Shown: positions 32,553-43,193 of the stretch, one piece after another
How the letters are laid out: the number at the start of each line of letters is the position of its first letter
How positions within the stretch are numbered: the first letter of the stretch is position 1
Assembly: GCA_011032825.1 (NCBI GenBank)
Contig: JAADJZ010000006.1
Location: 434,001 to 498,000 of the forward strand
DNA: 64,000 nt
Reading direction: 5' to 3'
From: Massariosphaeria phaeospora
Taxonomy: Eukaryota; Ascomycota; Dothideomycetes; Pleosporales
Notes under the pieces: model-generated
Seen by the model: only the letters and a program-made list of their open reading frames with translations
Told to the model about the DNA's origin: nothing
Database searches by the model: none
Translations under genes and position numbers: made by a program

Positions 32553-33065
32553 GATGGAGGTGGTGGCGGTGGTGGCGGTGGTGGCAGTGGCAGCGAGGGA
32601 GGTGTGATGGTACTGGAGAAGTGTGCTTGACTGAAGCGAAGGGATCAGGCTACAGCTATTTAAGTAAAGCGAGTCAAGTTAGGCAGCCGTGGTTGGAGGA
32701 TGAGAATGAGGGTGGAGGGTGGGAAGGTACCTAGGAAGGAGCTACCCCGCACTGGCTGCGTCAGGCATTCACTTGACATCCAATAACGCAGCTAGCCATC
32801 TCATCTTCGTTAAGACAACCTTGTGCTATATTACTATCTAAATCTGAAGGACATCCAGTTAAGACTAGTAGAAGGTCCTCTAGCACGACCTGAGTTACTC
32901 AGCAAGCTTACTAGGCATAGACATCGACTAATATCCGCGAGGCTAGAGAGCTATCTAGTTTGGAGTTAAAAAAAGCAGAGGAAAATGGTTTGTTCTAACA
33001 TCTACTACTACCACATTACCTAACGTCCAGCTTCGACCAGTACCTAGCCCATATCTCGCACTCGC
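32553..33065. other. Intergenic containing repeat copy A
   Basis: Upstream region of the UCH gene and downstream region of the DUF2235 gene. Contains the dispersed repeat copy at 32738-32946. A GGTGGTGGCGGT run lies near 32560-32590. No gene seen. Confidence 0.5.
32738..32946 (+). repeat. Dispersed repeat, copy A (about 210 bp)
   Basis: From GGAGCTACCCCGCACT to GCGAGGCTA it aligns along its whole length with 39999-40208 in the same orientation. Shared blocks include TCAGGCATTCACTTG, ACGCAGCTAGCCATCT, CACGACCT and GACATCGACT. Differences are dominated by CA-to-TA and TG-to-TA transitions, in both copies but more in this one. The flanks outside the block do not match, so it is a discrete element or a fragment of one. 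No terminal inverted repeat or target duplication was found. Confidence 0.85.
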
Positions 33066-35158
33066 TCAGGCCACAACCTGCCACGCCGCATCCCGCAGCA
33101 TCCTCGTCTTAATCCGATACTTACCCTCATCAATCATACACTGCACCGTCCAATGCATCTTCGGCTCCCGTTCGCGCACCGGGCGATACCGCCCCAGGTT
33201 GAACCCCAGCCTCTTCACCCACGCGACGCCGTTGCGTGCCAGAAACCGCAGCTTGACAGGCCAGAGCTCGAGGACCCACCACAGCTTCGCCAGGGCGAGC
33301 TGGTCGTTGACGGGCGCCAGGGCGTCGAAGTGATCCTCGGTGCCTTCACAGAGGAGAGAGAGCTGGCGGGGTTCTTGGGCACGTGGCGGCGCCGCGTCGC
33401 CGACGGCGAAGGTGGCGAGGCGGAAACGGAGGGGCGGGACTTTGTTCTGCGCGTACGCTTCTAGGAGTGCGGGAGCGGGGCCGCAGATCGGACGGGTGGC
33501 GGGTTGGTATGTCGGGTAGATGGAGTCGAGGTCGAGACCTTGCTCGATGAGGCTGGCTGTGTCGAATAGGATGCCTGGGAAGCTGGTGTCAGCGCTTCTG
33601 GCGAAAGGCGGGGGGATAAAGGAAGCAGAGAAAAAGGGAGAGTGGTGTCATCATACCGGTATTGCATTCGAAGCATTGGCGAAACATCCAGCGTAGGGGT
33701 ATTTGAGAGAGCCGATGGCGGACTTCGTTGTTGACCGCTCCTCCACCAATATCAGCTAGATGCAGTCATGTCTTGTCAGCGACCGTTCTCTGATGGAGGA
33801 GAGGCAACTTGAACATACCGTGCGCGCCCATGAACCACACTTCGAGTGCATCGGTCTCGGCTGCCTTACGGGACCCTTTGCTGTTCTCATAGGCTTCAAA
33901 GTACGCCTCAAGCTTTTGCTGCTCGTCGTCCCTGTCAGCGTGTCGTAGTCCCTTTTTGATACCATTTACGAGCACGTCGGAATGGGGGCCCGAGTTGCCG
34001 CCATCATGTGCGTTAGCGTCGGAGAAGGGATCCAAGTTTCTTGCACCATGCGTTACAGCATCGCCATTTGGTGGAAGCTCTACATCCTTAGATGCGCGGG
34101 GAGATTCGGCGCCCAAGCTCTTGCGGACTGCATCGCCATTGTTCGAATCATCTGGATCTTGTTCTCGCCACTGGCAAAGCTCAAACTTTGACCTGTGCTC
34201 GTCCAGAGCCATGGCATGCCGGAAGTAGTGAATGGAGTTCGTGGGACTCTTGCTGAAAGGCAACTTCCTTGGGATGTAGCCCACGCTCGCAACACAGTCC
34301 CATACACCGACAAAATAGACGTCGACGTCGGTGCAAAAGGTGCGTTTGAAGTGCGCACTCATCTCCCAGCCGTCGGGTGAATCGTCTTTGTAGTGATCAT
34401 AGGCAAAGTTGACCTGCGCGATATTGCCCGCAGGTAGAAGGCCGACCTTGTGCAGCATGCCCGCGAGGCAGCGAACCGTGTAGGCGCCGCGGGAGAAGCC
34501 AAGAAGGCATATCTTGTCCCCTTCGCGGTGGTTGTACATGAGGAATCTATACGCGTCTTTGATGTGGATACCAAGTCCGCTTCCCACTAGCAATAGTTAG
34601 TTGGGTGTCCCAAAGATCCATGTGATGAAATTCACAGGTCAGTACAGGATGCGACTCAATGGACACCATAGCCCTTTCGCATCGTAAGGGGACGTGTAGA
34701 GATACGCACCAGCCATATCCATCCCGGCTCCGATACCATTCTGCAGTCCGCCTTCATCGTAGGTTCCAATGCCTGATTGGTAGTAGGTGACTTGCCTAAG
34801 AAGCAGGCAGGAAGTTAGCTTCGAGACCAGAAAGTTAGGGTCGGTATGTTAAATTAGATTAGGCCACGGGGGAGAAGTCAAGAAAATGGGAGCTACGTAC
34901 TGATTAGGCGTGTCCTTCTTCAGACACGAGACAAAGTGGACGACATTACTGTTATCTCTGTCAAAGCGATCGCCAGTGCCGTCAAGGCAAATGACCACCG
35001 TCCGTTGTTGGCTGTTGGACGCCCTGAGATCCCGATTAGCGACTACAGGTCAGGTCACTTCTGTTTTATGTAACGTACCTCGGGTCCTTGAGTGCCCGGA
35101 CTGAAGTGGGCAGTGAGGTGTTGTCCTCAACTACCGAGAGCGTTTGCGAGGTAGTCAT
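33066..35158 (-). CDS. DUF2235 alpha/beta-hydrolase protein (Tle1-like phospholipase fold)
   Basis: Six exons (35158-35079, 35023-34901, 34795-34710, 34586-33819, 33755-33657, 33574-33066) give 554 aa; the five introns are 55-123 nt and keep frame. DUF2235 motifs are clear: TVVICLDGTGDRFD near the N-terminus, TYYQSGIGTYDEGG, and the nucleophile elbow LLGFSRGAYTVRCLAG (Ser128). VYFVGVWDCVASVG carries an acidic residue of the likely catalytic triad. A Gly/Asn/Asp-rich insertion occupies about residues 240-310. Relatives include bacterial Tle1 phospholipase effectors; fungal members are numerous and mostly unassigned. No signal peptide is visible. It is divergent from the Ppo-type oxygenase (1.3 kb between starts), and a lipid-related link between them is only a guess. 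Confidence 0.9.
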
Positions 35159-36488
35159 GCTTGGAAGGTACTGAGATGAATGAATGGGGTATGAACCACA
35201 TCGCTTTAGAGTGCTCATTGTAGCCGGCAGAGCAAGAAACCGTACGATGTTGTTGACAGCGAGACGCGGCAGGGGGTATGTGCTTCGTAATAGGGCTTTG
35301 GAGAATCAGTATCGCCGGGCAACTAGGTACGTGAGATGGTATGTAAGAGCAATTGAAATGCTCAAAGACCCGTTTCCGCAACACAGAGCGGCATATCCTT
35401 CGTAGCTGGAATCGACTGAAGCTAGTTCTGCCCATGACTAGAACGCGAGGCTATATGCAGATCGCACGGACCAATCCCTACTCTGGTGGGATGAGCAGAT
35501 CGTAGTGCTATGAGGCGCCCAATTGGACTGAAGATATACTGCCTGGTGGTAATCCGAGAAACTCCGTGATAAGTGATACTCTACAAGCCGTGTGGCTGCT
35601 GTGGGTTGACCGATGCGTTGACTCCTAGTGCATTTCTAGCGGAAAAAGTAGAGAAAAGTGCTCAATGTGGGAGCAGTGGAAACCTTACTCTTTTCAATGT
35701 TCATACTCACAAAGCAATCCAATGCCACCGAGACACGTCCCACCAGCGATAGCGCTTCTTTTCTTCCGCGAGCTATGGCGCACCCACTGCATTCGTCCGA
35801 CATCTCAACACAATCAATAATCGACCATGCTGATCAGTGTTAGGGGCCGGGGACTGCCGGGGACTGGCCGGGGACATGGCCGGCGTAGGCGAAGCTGTCC
35901 AGACTCGTGCAGAATCAGAGGGATGTGATCGGCCTATCGGAGCGGCAAGCCAACCGGCCCGACGCCCGGCCCGGCCCTTCGGTGCTCCACAATCACCTCT
36001 CATCTCAGCCGCTCATCGGAAACCGCAAAGTGTGGACAAACATGGCGCAAATCCACGACATCCTTCAACTCCAATGGGCACCATGCAGCTCTTAGCTCAT
36101 ACCCCTCTCAGCGCCACAGCCTCTTGGAGCTCTGCCAACTGTCAGTCGCGCTACCGCCATGCACAACACATGCCAATAGCTGGGGCTCAGGCATTAGATT
36201 TGCCGGATGAGGCGTGGAGATCATGCCTCCAGTTCGATCGTCGAGATGCGCCCTGGTCTGCCAGTACCAGCTGAAGAGCGACACCAGCTGAAGCCCAATG
36301 CCCAGCCGCTGCTGCACCACGCGAAGCGCGACGCAGTATCACTCTTAGGACGTCTTCATTATGTCTTTTGTGTTCACTGAGTTAGCTCACGCCCAGGGCG
36401 CCGAATGTCCTATAAAGTACCGTTGAACTGTCAGCTAGTTTATGTTCGTTCCATCATTGTACATTCCTGAGCACCACCTATTCTCAAC
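35159..36488. other. Divergent upstream region of DUF2235 and Ppo genes
   Basis: No supported gene. Near 35842-35885 there are four closely spaced CCGGGGAC/CCGGGGACTG-like units, and CGG-type triplets that could serve Zn2Cys6 regulators. The last ~100 bp are probably the Ppo 5' leader. Small open frames here look like noise. Confidence 0.4.
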
Positions 36489-39400
36489 ATGGCCAGCCAG
36501 CTGCGGGCCCTCTTTGGAAGCATAACGAAAGATCCGACGAACGCGGCAGATGGCAGGTCTGTAGAGGCATCCAGCGGTATGGCCCAAAGTGAGAAGACAG
36601 GCGTCCTTGGCGACATTGCCAGTCTGGGTCTCAGTCATGGGGCCACCATACTTGAAGCCATTCCACAATTGGCGAGCGGAGATCCCATCGATGACAAAGG
36701 CCTGCTGCTCGAACATGGAGTTGCGATGCTACAGGACCTTCCTTTGAACAGCGGCCTCAGCGCAAAGGCGTCTGATGCCTTTATCAAGATGCTCTGGCAC
36801 GACTTGCCGCACCCACCACCAGCCCTTGCTGGCCCGACATCTCGATACCGTCGCCATGACGGCGGCAACAACAGTCCTTGGGATGCTGAGATGGGAAAGG
36901 CTGGAGGGCCCTACTCTCGCAGCGTGCCGCCACTAAAGCCCAAGGGCCCCAGCCTTCCCAACGTTGAGGATGTGTACGAAGCGCTACTCCGGCGCAAAGG
37001 GCCGTTTCGAAAGCATCCATCCGGTCTCAACCGCCTGTTCTTTTCTTTCGCGACAGTAGTCATTCACGAATGCTTCCAGACCAACCGCAAAAACCCCTGG
37101 CTCAACGAGACATCGAGCTATGTAGACCTCTCCACGCTGTATGGCAACAACGCAGACGAGCAGGTGCGAGTGCGAACGTACAACAACGGGCTGATATACC
37201 CTGATTCCATTGCCTCAGAGCGTATTATGATGATGCCGCCCGGTGTCGTTGCCGTCCTGCTTTTGTTCTCAAGAAACCACAACGTCATCGCTGAGGGACT
37301 GCTTTCCGTGAACGAAGCGGGAAAGTACAAACCGTGGGACGAGTTGGACGGCGCGGGCCAAAAGTGGTGAGTCTATCGGCGATCTTCTACGCATTCACGA
37401 CTCACAATCTTGCAGGCAAGACGAAGACATCTTTCAAATCACCCGCAACATCAACGTTGGCTTCTTCGCATCGGTGGTCTTGCGAGATTACGTCGCTGCG
37501 ATCCTCAACACCCCGCGGGCCAACTCCGCCTGGTCACTTGACCTCGGCAAAGAGATCAGGGACCGTGGTAAACGCGTCGATCGTGGTACTGGCAACGTCG
37601 TCTCTGTTGAGTTCGCCGTTCTTTATCACTGGCATGCAGCGCTAAGTGCCGCGGACGACAAGTGGATGGAAGATATCATTCGACGCTATCACCCGGACGT
37701 TGAGTCGATCGACGACGTCTCGGTTGAGATGTTCCATCAGGTGGTCAAAGACTATGGCCACAAGCTGGTAGAGACTGAGCCGCGCTCGTGGACATTTGGC
37801 GGTCTCAAGAGAGGGCCCGATGGCCGCTTCAAGGACAGTGAGCTAGCAGATCTTATCAAGGATTGCATCGAAGAACCGGCCCACGCGTTCGGCGCCCACG
37901 GAACACCGGCAAGCCTCAAGGTCGTCGACCTTATGGGCCAACTGCAGGCCCGTGAAGTGTTCAATGTGTGCACACTCAACGAGTTTCGTCGCTATTTGAA
38001 CCTGAAGGCATATGATACCTTCGAGGACTGGAACCCGGACAAAGAAGTCTCACGTGCGGCGGAGCTTCTCTATGGCAATATTGAGAATATGGAGTTGTAC
38101 CCCGGCTTGATGGCAGAATGTACAAAGCCTGCTATGCCTGGTAGCGGTGTTTGCCCTGGCCAGACTACTGGGCGCGGTATACTTGACGACGCGGTTGCCC
38201 TTGTCCGAGGAGATCGCTTCTTGAGCTACGACTTCAACAGCAGCACTTTGACGCACTGGGGAGCGGCCCAATTCCAGGATAGCTCACCATCAGGCTCATA
38301 TGGGGGTGTGCTCCCCAAGCTACTATTCGGTGGCTTGCCCACCGCTTTCCAAGGTACATCGCCATACGCGCTCTTGCCCTTTTATACGCCTGAAGCAGCC
38401 AAACAAATTCTCAAGGACAATGGTGTGCTGAGCAAATATGATATCACCCGTTCTCCCAGCAATCGCGAACTTTACAGCATTCAAACACACGACGCCTGCA
38501 AGAAGGTCTGGGAAGACCGCGATAACTTTCGCGTGATATACCAAGCAGCCATTCGCAATTGCACGGATGGTCACGATTTTTTGATAGGATGGGACGACGC
38601 TAAACGTCACGATGAGCGATCCAACATGCTGCACAAAGTGTTTTTCGAGGAAGACTTCGAGAAGAACGTGGTAAGTCCTTGGGCAATACTCACTCGTGGT
38701 AACTCTTTGCTAATAGTGCTCCGTGCCTGACAGTCCGCTTTTTTCACTACCAATGTGAAGAAGCTAATCCAGAAGAACTCGTTGTCTTTCACTAAGGGCA
38801 GGAAATCCATTGACATTGTCCGCGATGTGACCAACATCACACCAATTCTCTGGCTCGCCGAACGCTTCGCCCTCCCTTTGAAAACTCACGAGCAGCCGCG
38901 CGGCCTTTTATCTATCCACGAGGTGTTCACAGCATACCTTGTTCTCTTCATGTACCAAAGCTTCAACATCCTCCCAGGCAACGAGTGGAAGCTCCACGAA
39001 GGCGCGATGAAAGCCAGCGAAGGTCTTCGCAAAATCTTCACAGCACATTTGAAGTCTCAGCAAGGGCTCAAGGAACACGTGGTTGACTTCATGGCCAAAG
39101 GCAGCGCCTTCGAGGTGGGCCCAACAGCCGACCGGCTCTACCACGCTCTAAACGACACCAAGTTACCGATCGGTGATCTCGTCGGTGACTGCATCGGCCT
39201 GGGGGCGCCTGTTGCTGGGAATCTGACGCAGCAGGCATCCCTTCTCATTGACCTCTACCTCAGCCCAGGCTACGAGTCGTACAAGGAACGCATCATCGAA
39301 CTCGCGCACATGGACGAAGCTGCCTCTGACCGAGAGCTCCAGGGCTTCGTCTACGAAGGCATGCGTCACGCTGGCGTAGTCCCCGGCCTACCCCGCGTCG

Positions 39401-39795
39401 CGGCGAAGGACACGACAATCAACGACGGCGTCCGTGGCCCCGTCCACATTCCCGCCGGCAGCCTCCTCCTCATCGCCACGTCCAAAGCCGCCATGGACCC
39501 GACGGCATTCCCGGACCCCGAGAAGCTGAACCCACACCGCCCCTTCAAGGACTACATCCTCCTGGGCCATGGTATGCATTACTGCCTCGGCGCCCGGCTG
39601 GTGGGTTGCTCGCTCGCTGCTACACTGCGAGAGGTGTTCCGGTTGAAGAACGTTAGGAGGGCGCCCGGCCGCCAGGGAAGGTTCACTATCACTGAGCATG
39701 AGATTGCTGGAGGGGTCAAGATGCGGCATTATCTGGATGCGAGCTCCAAGGAGAGTCCTATCCCGACGAGTATGGTGCTGCATTATGACGAGTAA
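36489..39795 (+). CDS. Psi-factor-producing oxygenase (fatty acid dioxygenase-P450 fusion)
   Basis: Exons 36489-37366, 37416-38670 and 38734-39795 give 1064 aa (introns 49 and 63 nt), the normal Ppo size. The heme-peroxidase half has YRRHDGGNNSPWDAEMGKAG, a distal His in VVIHECFQT (H193), and the catalytic Tyr and proximal His in EFAVLYHWH (Y363, H366). The C-terminal P450-like half keeps the heme thiolate in GHGMHYCLGARL (C995) and a GNLTQQ segment. In PpoC-type 10R-dioxygenases this Cys is lost, so the gene fits better with two-activity 8R-dioxygenase/diol-synthase enzymes (PpoA-like). They oxidise linoleic and oleic acids to oxylipins that control sporulation and secondary metabolism. No signal peptide. 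Exact product specificity cannot be read from sequence. Confidence 0.94.
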
Positions 39796-40377
39796 GCCGG
39801 TTCGGTTTCTCTTTGGTGTAGGTAGTAGGTAGTAGGTAGAACGTGAACGCTCGTTTTCGCCGCAGCAAGTAGGCAGTAAGTAGTCCTCGATGAATTGTTG
39901 GCTACACAGTTATTTCGTTGTTTGCTTAAAGTGCCTTGTCAAGCTGGTATACAATAATCTATCGTTATGTGGGTTGGGAGAACGGGTGGAGCCTGAGGGG
40001 AGCTACCCCGCACTAGGCTACATCAGGCATTCACTTGGTCATCCGACGACGCAGCTAGCCATCTGGTCTTCGTCAAGACAAGCTCGTGTCACTTTGCATC
40101 TACATTCGACATTCAGTTAAAACTAGTGCAAGGCCACCCAGCACGACCTAGACTGCTCACCTCAGTAAGCTTACCAGACTCGGACATCGACTGATCTCCG
40201 GGAGGCTATCGGTCGCCGGGTGAGCCATAGAGCCTTCATTAGCTACTTAAACCTCTAGCATCTTGCCAGCTAATCCATCAGATCAGATCTCTCTTCGTAC
40301 ACCACATCAACCAATTGACGTCTTCCTTTGCTTTGTATTAAGTTTTCTCTGATCTCTTGATCCTCGTCAATAGAGTA
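39796..40377. other. Intergenic containing repeat copy B
   Basis: 3' region of the Ppo gene, with a GTAGGTAGTAG run near 39820-39838, and the promoter of the cupin gene. Repeat copy B lies at 39999-40208 and ends about 170 bp before the cupin start codon. Confidence 0.5.
39999..40208 (+). repeat. Dispersed repeat, copy B (about 210 bp)
   Basis: Same-orientation partner of copy A (32738-32946). It retains more C and G at sites where copy A has TA dinucleotides, for example CGTCAAGAC against CGTTAAGAC and GACTGATCTCC against GACTAATATCC. The reverse also occurs (CTACATCAGG here against CTGCGTCAGG), so each copy has been mutated independently. Confidence 0.85.
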
Positions 40378-40993
40378 ATGGACGACGAAGCTAGAGAAGT
40401 ACTCGCAAAGATGGAAATGCCACGTCGGGCCATCAACTTTGTTCCAGCACAGGCAGGCGAGATACTCAAGCTCGGACACATCATCTGCAGGGTCATGGAA
40501 GACGGCTCCAGAACAGGTGACAATCTATTCACTCTTCCTAGCTTGCCCGGCTCTATAACATTTCATCTATCCAGCTCTCTGTATGCGGCCCCAACTAATT
40601 AGCTATCTAGACAACCGAATTGGGTCCGCCGAGTTCACCGTCCCAGCTGGAACCGCCGGCCCGCCTGCTCACTGGCATGAGATGCACGACGAAACATTCC
40701 TCGTGACGCAAGGCACGATCCGTTTCCACGCACCGGACGGCCAGATCATCGACGCGAAGACCGGTGACTATGTTACTGTGCCTATCCGCGCCCCACATAC
40801 CTTCTCCAACCCGTTCGACGTTGAAGCCAAGTTCTTCAACACCTACACGCCAGCGTTCTATATCGATTACTTCAAGATACTGGCAGAGGTCAGCAAGAGC
40901 GACGAGAAAATGAGCAAGGAAAAGAACCTGGAGATAATGGCGAGGTTTGCAACGATGCCGGCGAAGGAGATGCTGGAGGAAACGAAGAAGTAG
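40378..40993 (+). CDS. Cupin-domain protein (173 aa)
   Basis: Exons 40378-40516 and 40611-40993 (intron 94 nt). The single cupin barrel has motif 1 GPPAHWHEMHDETFLVTQG (two His and a Glu as metal ligands) and motif 2 GDYVTVPIRAPHTFSNP (third His). All four metal-binding residues are present, so it can hold iron, manganese or nickel. Small cupins of this type include quercetinase-like dioxygenases and isomerases of secondary metabolism; the substrate cannot be told here. No signal peptide. It lies directly downstream of the Ppo gene on the same strand, separated by repeat copy B. Confidence 0.88.
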
Positions 40994-41291
40994 GGACTGC
41001 AAACCACCCATGTTGATTATTGAAGTGAAAGAGTATGACATCTATATCTGGGATCTCGAGAGTAATTCATTACACCTCCATGAGCTTCTCTCTCGGAAGT
41101 GAAAGCCTAAACTGTTTGTATATCTCAACCGACCTCGGGAGCCCAGCAATGGCATAACGCACGGATGCACGTGGCTCTTGGCGTCCCGCTGCCGCCTTCA
41201 ATACAAGTGCTTGCCGATCCTACAACCTCCCTTCTCGTTCTCCATAGCACACTCCCAGCTCCCCAAATTGCTCATACAAACCTCGTCGCAG

Positions 41292-42237
41292 ATGTCTCTA
41301 CCGCCGTCTGCGAACACAGGTCTTCCTGTTATGCCGTCAGGTCAGCAACCCATGCCCGGAAACCAGAATCAACGGGTGCAGCAGCCATACACTGGTAAGT
41401 ATCCTGACTTCCAGGTAGCCGGGAATAACTAACATAGACAGCATCGTATCTCACGCCGCACTATCCGCCGCCATACCCGCCCTCATACTCGGATTCGCCG
41501 TACCAGCCCCAACATCAAGGTCATGGTAAGTATTGAACCGCTGTATTCTTGAGACGAAGTTGACTCACGATAGTAGCGTATGCTCCAAATGTATATCAGC
41601 TGCCGTACCAACAGCACCAAAACAGTGAGTCGAAGCGATAGAATCGTCTGAAGATCGAGTAGTAACATTTTTCATAGCTTATCAACCTTTGCCGCAGAAC
41701 GTCTATCTCTCGATGCAGGATTGGGACCGGTATGCTCCTCCGCTACAGGGTCCCCCGAACACATCCCACCCTGCGCAGTATTCGCCGTACTACCCTCTCA
41801 TGCAACAGCTGCCCCAGCAGTCAAACACCGCTCATGCGACCCAGTACGCGCCCTATCAGCAGCCTGCACAACCTCCTTCAAACTTCAATACACCCACCGC
41901 AGCTCCTGCCGTCCCTACATCTCCGCAGCTCGATCCAGCAACCTCGTTGTTGACAACCTCCTTGTTTGTCACGGACCAAGGACTGTCACGACGCGCGTTA
42001 GCTGAGAAACAGCATGCGACCATCTCACAGTACCTCGCGAAAGGAACCTCCGAGAATGTTTTCCCGGCCGCGAGTGCTGAAGAGTTCTTGAGCGTGCAGG
42101 GGCTGTACAATGAATTAAAGGCGCGCATCGAAGCTAGACGCCAGTTCGAGCAGCGTTCTCATCTTAGTTCGTTCAGCTTCGGTGCACAGGCTGCGACCGG
42201 CAACCTCGCGCACAGCCTCAAGGATGAAAAAAACTAA
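41292..42237 (+). CDS. Pro/Tyr/Gln-rich hypothetical protein (264 aa)
   Basis: Exons 41292-41394, 41442-41525, 41577-41624 and 41678-42237 (introns 47, 51, 53 nt). The N-terminal 150 residues are low complexity (HYPPPYPPSYSDSPYQPQHQ), like a prion-like or RNA-granule region. The C-terminus (about 180-264) is more regular and probably helical: LSRRALAEKQHATISQYLAK and LYNELKARIEARRQFEQRSH. No family recognised. Intron 2 ends with a tandem acceptor TAGTAG, so two isoforms differing by one Val are possible. ATG 41292 was chosen because the frame upstream opens only with non-ATG codons. Confidence 0.7.
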
Positions 42238-43193
42238 ATGTGCAATTGGGAAAGAAGACGGGGTTTCACCATAATGGCTCGGCGGCAAACCCTAGAATCG
42301 TCCAATTCGCACCTATATGTCAGGCCGTGCTCACCGTTTCTTCCATGCCGATCGTCAACTTTCCTTTTCTTTCCGTTTCACTCTTCTCATGTCCATTTCC
42401 TTCTACGAAAGACTATTTTCTAGGCTGCTAACGGTCAGAACGAGCGTCTTTGGAATCAACTTTCTTTCATTATGTCATTAGTTCGTTTGGCTCAGCATTA
42501 GCCTGCTCCACAGTTTTCGCAACTGGCTTTCAACACAAGTACGATAGGAAGAAACCTTCTATCATCACAAGCACGGCTTTAAAGCCTGTTTTCGGCTCCT
42601 ACAGGCTACATACATACATCCATGACGTTACTTTGAGCAGATGAACAAGTCTGAGTCGCAGTGAAAGTAGCCCTACCCTCTTGAAAGTCGCTAGTGTCGG
42701 GTTGCTCGTGGATCTTGAGACAGATTGTTCATGAACTGATCTTTTACCAGGATTCACATGGGGTATGTTTTCGGGGGTAGGTTTCAAGGGTAGGTATACG
42801 TGTGTTTCGATGCCCACGCTAGCTAAAGAGTTTGTCGAATTTATACTCGTAGTTCATTTGAGAGAAGTTGACCACGAGACGAGAAATGGGAAGCGCATAA
42901 GATTAACAGCTGGGGAGAGGAGATATTGTGTTATATTCTGACGGCTTGGAATTGGTATGTTGGAAAGCTAGGTGCATTTCGTTCATTGAATTCTAATACT
43001 ATTTGATCTAGACACATCCAGATCATAGAGGTCTTGTACTGCTCACAGCATTGACTCTCGGTTTCGTGCTCAGGTCGTTCCACGCGCATATCTGGTATCT
43101 ATCTAAAGGACCCCACTTTGCATATCGCGCCCACAGGCAGATTGGATGATCCTCTGCATGTATGTGGTTTTTCAAACCATTTTTCACAGAGAC
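42238..43193. other. Intergenic, 3' ends of convergent genes
   Basis: No supported gene. T/C-rich near 42350-42420. The region holds the 3' untranslated sequences of the Pro/Tyr/Gln-rich gene and of the RING gene that ends at 43194. No repeat seen. Confidence 0.4.

Noticed and set aside
33119..33140. Possible extra intron (GTAAGT on the minus strand) near the end of the DUF2235 gene
   Set aside because: Reading through keeps a sensible frame to the stop at 33066, and no matching acceptor nearby improves the protein.
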